Positions 36,322 to 47,010 of a DNA stretch of 64,000 nucleotides are shown piece by piece (the first letter of the stretch is position 1; the number at the start of each line of letters is the position of its first letter). The translations under genes and the position numbers were made by a program. Below the pieces are notes generated by a model. The model worked only from the letters and a program-made list of their open reading frames with translations. It had not been told where the DNA came from and searched no databases. Origin of the DNA: Dermanyssus gallinae (taxonomy: Eukaryota; Arthropoda; Arachnida; Mesostigmata; Dermanyssidae); assembly GCA_003439945.1 (NCBI GenBank), contig QVRM01002195.1, positions 124,001-188,000 of the forward strand, written 5' to 3'.

Positions 36322-36610
36322 TGTAGTATCCACCACCCTAACGACCGGACGACGACCGATACGAGTTCGCTAGGCTCTCTCTCAAACAACACACGTCCTC
36401 TGCCTGGCTCGCACCAACGACCACTGACTCATTTATTCTCATGCCTCCTTATATGCTCACAGATTGCCCGCGCATTTAGTGACTTCCCGCGTCTTCGCTA
36501 GTACGGTGGCGGCATCTTCTATTTGGCGACATGTATTTAGCTTGCTTCGGCATTGCCGCCAACCGACGCTGTCTATGCCCGCGCTGCTTAACGGACACTG
36601 CTATCCTACA
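36322..36610 (-). repeat. LTR of the small element (left)
   Basis: Aligns along its full length with 37804-38092 apart from one C/G difference. Confidence 0.9.
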
Positions 36611-36998
36611 TTCTCCCCTCCTTCACAGGCTTGTTTTGAATTCTATCCCGTCATTACTTACGAACTCCTGTAAATGGCTTGGTGCGCGTCTAACCCGCAG
36701 TGGACGTTCTTCACAGCGATGCGATGTCGTCTTCGTGTGGCGCACCCGGCGGCGGCTGGCCTCCCTATACTGACCCAGTCGCCGGGCACAACCGCAAGAA
36801 CCTGGTTCCGACTGCCGTTATTTTTCCTTCTGCATAATCCGTCGGTTCGTCCACTCGCGCTCGCTCATTCTCATGTGTATCCTCCGTCACCTCCAGACAT
36901 GGTCTAACGATCCCAGCGTTGCCGCTTCTTCACGCCGATCGCCTGTTCATTCTGCCGCGTTCATACGCTTGGCCGAAATGGCCAAAATTGCCACACTC

Positions 36999-37803
36999 TC
37001 AGCCCCTCACTTGTTTTGCCGGGTACAGTTCGGCCCCGTACTCGTGGCTTGTCCATTCACAGGCCTGGCATCCGCCCGCTCCGTGTTCTCGCCCTGCCGC
37101 CGGCCTTTGTCCGCTTCGTTCCGCCGCCGCCCGCGCCTTGTTCATCAACCCGCGTCGTCCTGCATCCAACATGGGTTCCGTGACGTACCTCTTCACGTGT
37201 AGCGTGCCCGTCGGGGCCTGTTCGACTGCTCCGTACTCGTGGCTTTTCCATTCGTACAGCTGGCATCTACTCGCTCCGTGTTCTCGCTCTGCCGCCGGCC
37301 TTTGTCCGCTTCGCTCCGCCTGCCCTCCAGCTTTCCGCTCCCCTAGCAGTGCCGTCTTGCGATCCACCTGGATTACGTGATGTACCCCTCCACGTGTAGT
37401 CCGGCCGTCACGGCCTGCTCGACTAGCACGGCCTCCTTGGGGAGGAGCTTTCCTCTCACCTGTGGCATTGTTGCCTCCATAATGAGCTGGCTGCTCAACA
37501 CCAGGCCCCGAACGTCGAGCTTGCACCCCACTACCAGTCACCGGAGTGCCGCTAGGTACTCACCGCGCCGAATTCGTCGTCGGCAACGGCTGCTCTCTTG
37601 TGTTCCTTGAACATCTCCGTTAGCTTCGTAACCATTCGGACGTAGTCACCTCGCCGTCTTCCTCCGGCTCCGTGCCTGGTGCCATTTCCTCGACGGTGTT
37701 GTTGGCCGGTCCATGGATCGCAGAACCAGAGGTCGGGGTGGCAGACCTGTGTGCATTGTTGCACTGCCATTTCTTTCTTCCGGATCCTGTTGACTGCGCT
37801 AGT
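36999..37803 (-). other. Interior of small LTR element: gag-like remnant and internal repeat
   Basis: Reading leftward from the LTR at 37804, a GCGCAGTC-containing leader is followed by ATG at about 37770 and a short frame rich in charged residues. A second minus frame spans 36999-37541. That frame contains two copies of a roughly 180 bp repeat (CTCCGTGTTCTCG... near 37078 and 37278 on the plus strand). No known protein domain is recognised; the first frame could be a truncated gag. Confidence 0.4.
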
Positions 37804-38092
37804 TGTAGTATCCACCACCCTAACGACCGGACGACGACCGATACGAGTTCGCTAGGCTCTCTCTCAAACAACACACGTCCTCTGCCTGGCTCGCACCAAC
37901 GACCACTGACTCATTTATTCTCATGCCTCCTTATATGCTCACAGATTGCCCGCGCATTTAGTGACTTGCCGCGTCTTCGCTAGTACGGTGGCGGCATCTT
38001 CTATTTGGCGACATGTATTTAGCTTGCTTCGGCATTGCCGCCAACCGACGCTGTCTATGCCCGCGCTGCTTAACGGACACTGCTATCCTACA
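37804..38092 (-). repeat. LTR of the small element (right)
   Basis: Partner of 36322-36610. Confidence 0.9.
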
Positions 38093-38556
38093 GTAGATTA
38101 GATGGGCATCATCGTTGACCGATCAATATAGTTTAAGGCAATCTACTTGACCAACCTTACCGGCACACACCATCTCTGCTAGATAGGCCAGTAATATATA
38201 ATAGAGCACATTAGGTCTAGTGTGAAGAACTCACAAGAACAGTACGTTTACGATGACAACGAAAATTGAGCTTGCGGACTCGATGGAAAGGTTGTGCGTG
38301 TAATTGTTGTAAGTTGTAGGATAACGGGACACCAAACAAACCTTTTCTAGGACTACTACAATTTACACAAATTCCATTTATTCACACATTAAGTGTCGAT
38401 AATACCTAAGTACAAAGATTTGGCTCGGCGTCAGAAGCTCACAAATGCAGTTACAAGGATTGTATAAAATATAGAATATAGACAAAGTTACGATGACATT
38501 AAACGGGCCAACTGATTTAGAGACCCAATGTTCCTACAAACAAGATCGTGATATCT

Positions 38557-38728
38557 ATAGCGGTAGCTACAACTGCTGCCGGCCGTGTACTATGAACGTA
38601 TGATATATGAATTAAACGGACTTACTAGTCATTGTACATAACCGCCAAGAACGGCTTGTTCACTCCGGTAAATAGCAAATAAAAATTCACTAAATTTGCT
38701 TAAATAAAGGCTCCCGCGAAACTCTAAG
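38557..38728 (+). repeat. BEL/Pao LTR fragment upstream of ACSM D
   Basis: Same truncated LTR segment as before copies B and C. A further partly duplicated short stretch follows (GATGTTCTCTCAC occurs twice, about 38728 and 38761). Confidence 0.7.
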
Positions 38729-39309
38729 ATGTTCTCTCACTTCATGTGCTAACATAAGGAGATGTTCTCTCACCTTATGTGCTAACATGAGGGTTGTATT
38801 GTAATGTATTACCTAACACCGTTACTATTTTTTCTTAATTTGCTTTGCTGACATCGAAGCCATAATTGCGCTTGCTGTTGTACTCCTTATTGTTGTTATT
38901 GTTATTGAAAGCAGGGCGAATTAGTCTAGCTAGGCAAGCCCTTGCTTTCTCTTACCGCATTTTCCTGTTGTTAACAAGTTGGCCTACACTCTGCAGTAGG
39001 GGAAAGTGGTTCACGCCTGAGGATCACGCCCTTTCCCGTCATGTCCCAGAGGCAATAACCATACGTTTACTGATTACGAACGCTGCGGTGGCCGTAAATA
39101 TATTAGCTAGCAACAACGCCGAATTTAAAGGACTCCGATAATACATTTCACTGCGTGAATCACCGTTTTTAAATTGTGCATGCTGTCATTTTTGGGCAGT
39201 AATTTATTGAGCAGTAAGTAACACGCTTGTGTGTATGCGTGAGTATTTGTATTTGTGTAGAATTCCATGTAAGATCTGCCGGCTGGCCCTTGGCGTCCGT
39301 GTCATAGAT

Positions 39310-41789
39310 ATGTTCTTTAGGAGGGTCTCGGTCATTCTGGCCCACCGGTGCCTAGGTGCAGTGCGACGATATGGCTCCGACAGCATTACTGTTCGCGACA
39401 TAATCGAAAAAAAAATAGCAGGAGTTGTGCCCGACAAGCTCAACTTTTCCCGAGATGTGGTCGACTACTGGGCCGACAAGGAGCGAAGAAACGAGAAGGA
39501 CCGTTCACATCCTGCACTGCGAATCATCGGCCTGGACGGCGGAGAGCAGCGCTCGATCAACTACACGGAGCTGTCGCAGATGTCGAAAGAGCTGGCCGGT
39601 GGCTTTGTAGACCAGCTCAGCCTAACGCGTGACGATCGCATTCTCATCTGTTTGTCGCGTTGTGCCGAGTTTTGGGTGGCGATTCTCGCCGCGTTGCGGG
39701 CCGGCATCGAGTTTACGACGGTGACACCGCAGGCTCGGACCTTAGATCTGCGCTACCGCGTCGAGCAGTTTAGAGCAACGGTGGTGATTTCCGATAAGAC
39801 TGGCGAGTTTGATGAGGCGGCGTGTCCTGGCTGGCCAGTCAAGCACAAAATCCAGATCAAGCCAAGTGTGTCGTCGCACGGCTGGCGCTCCTTCGATAGC
39901 CTTCTCGGCAAGCAAACACTTGAGGCCGCTGCCGACACTCGCGCGGAGGACAATGCGCTTGTGTTCTTTACGTCGGGCACCACCGGCACGCCGAAGATGG
40001 TCCAGCACAACCACGGCTACACGCTGGCCCATATGATTTCGCTGACCACCTTTCTGCACGACATGGACCAGTCTAGCGACTTTCTCTGCACAGCCGACAC
40101 CGGCTGGGCAAAGACTGCATACGCAACGTTTCCCGCCTTTATGGCAGGCTGTAGCCTCGTCGTTGACCTAGATCCCCGGTTCAACCCCAGCCGCTTGATT
40201 AAGCTCATCGAGAGCCACCAGATCACGGACGTCAGCTCGGCTCCGACCGTCTACCGGATGATGCTCATGAACCGGAACGACGTATTCAAGTTTCCCGCGC
40301 TTCGTCGCTCGTACAGCGGAGGGGAACCACTGACAGCGGCAGTGTTCGAGAAGTGGAAGTCACTGACCGGTATCGAAATTCACGAAGGCTACGGTCAGTC
40401 GGAGAGCGTCGTAATCCTCACAACGGGTAAAGGCGATGCAATCAGGCCCGGCTCGATGGGAAAGTGCGTACCTGAATACACTGTACATATAGTCGATGAT
40501 TCGCTCCGACGTTTGGCGGCTGGGGAGGTCGGCCACCTGGCTGTCAAAGTTGGGCCCGAAAAGTACCCAGCAGGGCTATTTACGGGGTACAAGAATAACG
40601 CCGAAAAAACGAGAGAGGTCTTCAGGGGTGACTACTATCTCACGGGTGACAAGGCGCACGTTGACAGCGATGGTTATTTCTGGTTTGCCATGCGAGCGGA
40701 CGATGTTATTTCCTCATCAGGCTATCGCATTGGACCGGATGAAGTTGAGAGGATCTTAAACGAACACCCTCAAATTGCTGAGTCGGCCGTTGTTGGAGTG
40801 CCCGACACAACTCGTGGTGAGGTAAGTGCGTCCCTTGCCTGTTCATGGAGATGTCGTTCATGATCCCAGCCTACCTAGCTTGTTAGTTGCACAGCAGATA
40901 GTAACTGCGCTCGTCTGTAGTTCTGTATTGCTGACAGTAAGTTATTGGGTCAGCCGAAAATTTTGCTTCTCCACTTTGTTCAGGCAATCCTGATGAAATC
41001 GGTTGCGCGTTGTTAGCAAGAGCTTCGCCTGCAGTTGTTACCGCCTGTGCTTTAGGAAATTCATTATCACTTTGGATATAACTCGATGCGACAGCTCTGT
41101 TCTTATGAGTAAAAGAACGTAGCACCTACAAACAACGACCGTCTGCGTAAAAGCATGCGCATTCACAGTCACAGAGGACAGAATTCGACAGTCTCGGCGG
41201 TGAAGATTTGCGCTTTTTTACAGACCGGTGTGTGCGATCGTACCGCATAGGGGAATAGTTTAATAATAGCTTTTGTAGTAGAGACTTTTAGTGTGGCACA
41301 TCAACCGCGGACCCGGCAGTAGTTGTCCGGGATTGGTAGATATAGATGACATACTCTAACTACTCGTGAAGGCGCTGCAATGTGACGCATGTAACACTCG
41401 ATGAGATCGCACATATAGTGAACGCATCGCGTAGATCAGTTCATTTGCACCTAACTAGGCGTGGGAAAACAAAAGACTACTACCAGCGGGAAAAGCGCTC
41501 CCAGTTGTTCGACCATTTAAAGTAAGCCGCCGTTGAACCACACGCCTCCAGTGGGCAATTGTAAAGGCGATATATTCCACCATGCACGGGATGTCTTATT
41601 CTGCCGACTTTAAAGTCTTGACTTTTCCCTGCAGGTTAACACTTGTCATGTTTCAGACTTCTCTGAGAGGAGAACACATCGAACGTCTTGTGGGTGTCAG
41701 AAGCCATCTTAATAAGTTTTACCAGAATCATCTTAAAGCAAAAAAAATGACGAATGGTCTTTCAACAATAATAGTACATTGAGCGATAG

Positions 41790-41825
<36 letters not shown>

Positions 41826-43257
41826 CCATTTATTAAATAACCAGAACAAGAAATACAATTATTTAGTTTCTCGATATATTTATTGTACTTCTCGACGTAG
41901 TATCCTAAGCAATAGCGATAGTTTAACTTTTTGATCCCTTCGGAAATGTAGGAAGTCTCGTTCCCCTTCAAAGGCATACCCACAGCGGCGATTACCCCTC
42001 ATCGAACCAAAATGTATTTTCCTTGTTTTCTTGAAGGGTAAACATTTTGCGCACCAATGTAGGTAGTTTCGTTTACGGCTCTTCATGCGAACGGTTTAGA
42101 ATTGTGGAATATTATGCTGCGCTGACTGCTTGATTCTTCTGTAAATAGTCAGTAGAGATCATTTCCTAAAACGGGCTACGTTGAGTCCATTATTCTAAAA
42201 ACAAATGGTTCGCCAACGCTGGTGCAGAGTCCCCGTAAACTTCGTCCAAGTCGGCTTTGATTTGCAAATCCGCCCACTTCTGAAAATATATATACGATAA
42301 TTTAAGAGAAAGTGGGCTATTGGCAGACGGCAGCTATGTTGGATACAAGGATACAAAGAGCTAAATATAGGAAGGGGCAAAGAACAGAATGTCGGGCACG
42401 TGGGCGAAGTGAATAAGTCAATCGAACATATTGTTAAAGAATGTACATGCTTAGGGGGGAGCAGAAATATAGACCCGTCGGAGGCCCTAGCGTTAGGACC
42501 AGATGTTAGAAAGGACCTGGTCGACATTATAATAAGATTGTCCCAATAGAAAGCAGAAACTCAGTAAATATTGGAGGAAACATTGATTATATGGATGCAT
42601 AGGTAATATATATGCTGCCGCTCTAAACGCCCCTGATATAAATAGGTGACATCTATAACACTAATAATCAACCAATCACTCAATCAATGCCTGTAACGAT
42701 CACTACACTCCGACATTTACCTTGTCTAAATTAGAAACCATGAAAGCCAATTTAAGAGTGGCCGGTCCTGGTCTTGAACTCACGACCCGAATGCGAGGCA
42801 ATGGCTTTGCCACTAAGCCACTTTGTTCGGTTTCATGCGCATCTTATGTGCTCAGGAGATTTTAGAATGATAGACAGCATTCATATCTCCAATACTTTAA
42901 GGAGTGTTCACCCCTGCAATGAAGTCTGAAGTGTACAGTCTGTGAAGTGTCATCGATGGTCTGTAGTTGCCGCATGCAATATCTAGTAACATCGTAGCAT
43001 CAGGCCTAACTGAACAGCTTCTGCTTGTACCATCTCTGATAACGTAGGTCGTGAAGGCGTTTGTCGTCCTGGAGGATGCGAACGCAGCCAGTGACGCTCT
43101 CCAAGCCGAGCTGAAGAACTTCACCAAGGAGCGCACCGCACCATACAAATATCCGCGAATCATCGAGTTCTGCGAATCCCTACCGAAAACGCACACCGGA
43201 AAAGTGCAACGCCATCTGCTCAGACAGCGCTCTAGAACGACGACGACGGCGAACTGA
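39310..43257 (+). CDS. Acyl-CoA synthetase, medium-chain (ACSM-type), copy D
   Basis: Exons 39310-40821 (504 codons, one fewer than A because of a change in the SDSTATV region) and 43048-43257, joined in phase 0, give 573 residues. All adenylation motifs and the C-terminal catalytic Lys (PKTHTGK) are present. It is the most divergent open copy (for example HEGYGQSE, ILTTGKGD, KVGPEKYPAG, VDSDGYF). The intron (2.2 kb) holds a (TA)n run, a short RT fragment and the SINE. It keeps a segment (41287-41370) shared with A but deleted in B and C. Expression and substrate cannot be judged. Confidence 0.9.
41791..41824. repeat. (TA)n microsatellite in ACSM D intron
   Basis: TA run equivalent to those in A, B and C. 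Confidence 0.95.
42290..42555 (+). pseudogene. Non-LTR RT C-terminal fragment in ACSM D intron
   Basis: Corresponds to the last part of 34430-35190 (NVGHVGEVNKSIEH and following); the thumb portion is deleted. Confidence 0.6.
42660..42834 (-). repeat. tRNA-derived SINE in ACSM D intron
   Basis: Same family and site as in the other three copies. Confidence 0.7.
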
Positions 43258-43438
43258 TTTTGGCGGCCGTAATCGCGCAGGTCTTAAATGCGCAATAAAA
43301 AAAGGCGAAACGAATATTCTGCTTTAGTTTGTCGAAAGGTGCTAAGCGTCATATACATAGGACACTATTTATTTTTCGTATAAATAGCATGTAGTAATAT
43401 GTATGTGGGTTACATATATATATATATATATATATATA

Positions 43439-44626
43439 CAGGTATTTCAACAAGTTTTTAAAATAAAAACCAAGAATTTTCCAAATCTTGTTTTTAATTT
43501 TTTCTTATTCGATATACTCCTCGAGAAGCTCAATACACTTTCCCACCGAGATTTCAGAGCATTTATACCTCTTGAGTAGAATTCCGCGTCTTTAGACTGA
43601 AAATAGGCATTGACAGCAGCCTTAACCTTTTCATTGCTGGAAAAACGCTTTCCACCGAGACGGTTCTTCAAATGTCCGAAGAGGAAATAATCAGAGGGGG
43701 CCAGGTCTGGAGAATAGGAAGGTTGTTCAATAAGTTCGAACCTCAGTTGGGCCAGTTGGGCCAGTTTTGCCGATGCTTGCTGCGACTTGTGTACAGGAGC
43801 ATTGTCCTGGTGAAACAGGACAACCTTCTTCTGCAAAGCGGGCCGTTTCAAGATGAGTTCTTGCTTCAGGCAGTCCAACAGTCTTGCATAATATTCTTCT
43901 GTGATCGTTTTACCGCTCTGAAGGTAGTCGACCAGAATTATTCCACGTTGGTCCTTTCCCATCTTTCCAGCCGATGTCATTGTCCGCACCCCCTTAAGGG
44001 GTCCTTCACTAGGTGCACACCATTGGCGAGATGCTTCTTGGGTCTCGGGAGTGTAGTGATGGACCCAGCTTTCATCGAAGATCACGAATCTGCGCCAAAA
44101 ATCCGACGGAATTTTCGACATCTTGGCCAAATTTCGCTGTGAAGCGGAAACACGCGCGTCTTTTTGGCCTTGGTTGAGCAAATGCGGCACCCATTTTGCT
44201 CTGAGTTTTTTCATCTTCAAGTTCTCGTGCAGGATGAAATGCACACTACTCAAACTGATCCCCAAGGCCTCCGCTATCTCCCTAATGTTCACTCGCTTAT
44301 TTGCGGCAACGATTTTCCGCACTTTTTTCACGTTTTCCTCATCAGTTGCCGTTTTTGGGCGTCCTGAACGTAGTTCATTCTCGGTGCTCCTGCGACCTCT
44401 TTTTAACTCATTAATCCAGTTGCTTGATAACCACTCAAAACTATTTTTTTTGTTATTTTTTAAAATCACGCCGATACGTTGCACGGGAAAGGGATTAAAC
44501 GAAATCACAACCGCCAATCACCACAATACAATAAATAGTTGAAAAGTTGCCGTTTCCAATAGCAGTAAAAGCACGCCAAAATTCGAATTCTGAAAAGCTC
44601 ATTTTAAGAACCTGTTGAACTACCTG
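43439..44626 (-). mobile_element. mariner (DD34D) element downstream of ACSM D
   Basis: 1,188 bp, with terminal repeats CAGGTATTTCAACAAGTTTT and the complement of GTTGAACTACCTG, flanked by TA on each side and inserted in a (TA)n run. It is a different insertion from 17947-19234 but the same subfamily, and lies in the opposite orientation. Confidence 0.92.
43447..44517 (-). pseudogene. mariner transposase, open but internally deleted
   Basis: A single open frame of 356 codons. It keeps the second helix-turn-helix region, WVPHLL (109-114), FDESW (catalytic Asp148), HQDNAP (Asp238) and SPDLAPSD (Asp276). Compared with the other copy here it lacks the proper Met start and about 28 N-terminal residues, including the first DNA-binding helices. 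It also has a short deletion where MATVFW is expected, and a 3-residue duplication (LAQLAQ) that stretches the DD34D spacing to 37. It is predicted inactive although uninterrupted. Possible non-autonomous source of binding competition is speculative. Confidence 0.8.
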
Positions 44627-44628
44627 TA

Positions 44629-45063
44629 TATATGAACAATTGCACATAAGCAGAAATATTCTTACTTTTAAAGCTACCGATAATTATATTAGTAGCAATA
44701 ATTCTAGTGAGCTAGATGATGTGATAAGAGAAATTGACTCTCGATCTGACACGTAAATTTCGCAAATATAGTACAGTAAAAACAGTACATTTACGTTGAC
44801 GACGAAAAGTAAGCTTTCGGACTCGATGGAAAAGTTGTGCGTGTAATTGTTGTAAGTTGCAGGATAACGGGACACCAAACAAACCTTTTGTACTACTACA
44901 ATTATACAAAAATTCCAATTATTCACACATTTAGTGTCGATAATACCTAAGCACAAAGATTTGGCTCGGCGTCAGAAGCTCACAAATGCACTTACAAGGA
45001 TTGTATAAAATTGGGCCAACTGATTTAGAGACCCAACGTTCCTACAAACAAGACCGTGATATC
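44629..45063. other. Truncated fifth tandem-unit spacer
   Basis: Matches the spacer that follows copies A-C (GAACAATTGCACATAAGCAG onward) with small deletions. It stops at GATATCT, where the other units continue into the LTR fragment and the next ACSM gene. Minus-strand retroelement sequence begins there. Confidence 0.75.
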
Positions 45064-45829
45064 TAGAGCATTCGGTAGACAATATTTACATCTGCAGTCA
45101 ACATCGGGGTCGTGGAAGCCTTCTGCACTGCATAGGTGGTGATGGTAGCCGTGTACCGAAAAACGCACTATCACATGGCGATTCAATCGGTCGGGCCCTT
45201 TCCACGCGTCGTCAGTCATTGCGGGTGTTATGAAGATATCAGGATCTATGTCGGCCAGTTTGTCCTTCTGAAGCTTAATGAACGTCTTGTATGCCTCTAT
45301 CTCCTGCAGCCCATACATCTTCCATATGTCTTCTACGAATAGCAAGGTCCCTTTCAGTACATAAATCAGGCGGTTGCAAGCGGAGGAGTGTACTCGCTTT
45401 AAAAACGCGGGCTTAACTCTCTCCAGCGTTGCGAGGTCGTTCATCCTGAGGTGTCGCCATATCAATTGCACGCCGTATGTAGCCGTTGGCGCGACTTTAA
45501 GATGGAATATGCGCAGGGCGGTGTCTATGGAGAGCTTCTGGGGCGCTTCGATTGTTGTTGACGCAATCAGAGCCTTTCTCACCCGTTGTTCAACATGGAG
45601 GCGGAACGCAGGCCCAGTTGTGGTTAGAGTTATGCCGAGGTATGTAAAGGAATTTACATACTTGACTGGCGCGCCCCCCAGCCGGAGTTCGTCGCTAGCA
45701 GCCAGGTGACCTCCTCTGCGGAATTTGAGGGCCTCAGTTTTACTGTTGTTGATGGTAAGACCAACCTGCTGACGTACCTCGACATTGTGCCTATTGCTTG
45801 TTGCAAATGGTGTCTGCTCGTACTGAACA
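45063..45829 (-). mobile_element. Non-LTR retrotransposon, 3' part (RT thumb and C-terminus)
   Basis: Minus-strand frames encode GLTINNSKTEALKFRRGG, the thumb block VNSFTYLGITL, then LKVAPTATYGVQLIWRHL and LERVKPAFLKRVH. They end in VHGYHHHLC with clustered Cys. This is the downstream half of the element whose upstream half is at 49789-51009. The CR1-like element separates them. Confidence 0.75.
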
Positions 45830-45951
45830 TCACCAAGTTTCCTTTGTGGAGTGCGTTTTTGTGCCTTGTTTGTGCTGTAAACTTGCTGTTCGATTCATTG
45901 AGTGACTAGTAACTACTTGACAGATACTTGTCTAGTGAACTCACCAAGAAG

Positions 45952-47010
45952 ATGGGCCAGAGGCGACAGAAGCGAGCTCTATCACAAGATGACATCATCA
46001 GTTCTTCGGAGAGAGCTACTCATGAGCCCAGAAAGTGTCCGAACTGTGACCTCCGTGTTGGCACAAGAAACACAATTCGCTGCACTCAGTGTGAACTTCA
46101 AGTCCATATTCAATGCACCCAAGTTACCACTCACGATGTCGTTAATTGTACTGATAGCTTCGCTGAGTTTAGATGCCACAACTGTAAGCCGCCCGCCGAT
46201 GACGATGCGGACAGTGTTGACAGCATGTCTCTTGGCGACGGTGACGCACATGGAAGTGCGGTGGACGACAAATTGCTCTTGCGCACACTTGTGAAAGAAG
46301 TACGTGCACTGCGCACGTTGGTCAAATCGTACCAGTGCACGAACAATAAGCTCGAGAAAGAGCTGTTGCATTTAACAGCTGTCGTCTCTGACCTGTCAAA
46401 CAATCGCGGAAGACAGGCCAAGCGAGACAACTCTGGCCGATCCCAAACTCCCAGGGTGCGCTCCAACTCCAGGGTTTCATTTACAAATAAAAAAGAGCGT
46501 GAAGTACAACGCTATCCCCGGAAAACCAACGCTCAACCAAATAGAAATGTTGGAACCTTTCGAGCCACGGGTAACGAGCGTAGTGGTCGTAGAGATACGC
46601 GCCGCGTACTAAATGTCGGCAGTACTTCTCAGAATCCCGTTGCGGATTCTGAACTGAAAAGTCAGCAGTCCGAGGGATCGTGCTCTCCGGGTTCTCAATC
46701 CAGGCCAGATATACTATTGCCCGTTGCAAGGGCCGACATACGGACCAGCATGGTGTTCGTCTCGAAACTTGACTCTAATGTTTCAGCATCAAGAGTACAC
46801 GGGCATCTCAAAAAGAATGGAGTAACGGCTCTTAGAGTACGTAAGATCAAACCTAGGTTTGCCTCTTACTCGTCATTTATTGTTGACGTCTCTGAGGTAG
46901 ACGCGGCAAATATGTTTAGAGAGACTTTGTGGCACACGGGAACACTCGTGATGGACTACCGTGACAAGGGCAATGTCAATGTGATAGAGACATTTCCCGC
47001 TGAAGCCTGA
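45952..47010 (+). CDS. CR1-like ORF1 protein (PHD finger, coiled coil, RRM-like end)
   Basis: 352 residues from the first ATG at 45952. A C4HC3 PHD-type finger is formed by Cys29, Cys32, Cys44, Cys47, His52, Cys55, Cys75 and Cys78. A Leu-rich predicted coiled coil spans about 105-150, then comes a basic Ser/Arg-rich linker. The C-terminal block (about 255-345) begins SMVFVSKLDSNVSASRVHGH and resembles the RRM-like domain of arthropod non-LTR ORF1 proteins. It probably binds element RNA in the ribonucleoprotein. It ends with TGA at 47008-47010; the same frame continues into ORF2. Confidence 0.8.
   Translation: MGQRRQKRALSQDDIISSSERATHEPRKCPNCDLRVGTRNTIRCTQCELQVHIQCTQVTTHDVVNCTDSFAEFRCHNCKPPADDDADSVDSMSLGDGDAHGSAVDDKLLLRTLVKEVRALRTLVKSYQCTNNKLEKELLHLTAVVSDLSNNRGRQAKRDNSGRSQTPRVRSNSRVSFTNKKEREVQRYPRKTNAQPNRNVGTFRATGNERSGRRDTRRVLNVGSTSQNPVADSELKSQQSEGSCSPGSQSRPDILLPVARADIRTSMVFVSKLDSNVSASRVHGHLKKNGVTALRVRKIKPRFASYSSFIVDVSEVDAANMFRETLWHTGTLVMDYRDKGNVNVIETFPAEA

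Larger units (their letters stand above)
36322..38092 (-). mobile_element. Small non-autonomous LTR retrotransposon (TRIM/LARD-like)
   Basis: Two 289 bp LTRs (36322-36610, 37804-38092) that I read as differing at one base, with TGTAG...CTACA ends and a 5 bp target duplication GTAGA (36317-36321 and 38093-38097). Reading the minus strand places a polypurine tract (GAAGGAGGGGAGAA) directly before the LTR at 36610, so the element lies on the minus strand. The 1.19 kb interior lacks RT, protease and integrase. Spacers A-B and B-C have the empty site. Confidence 0.9.
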
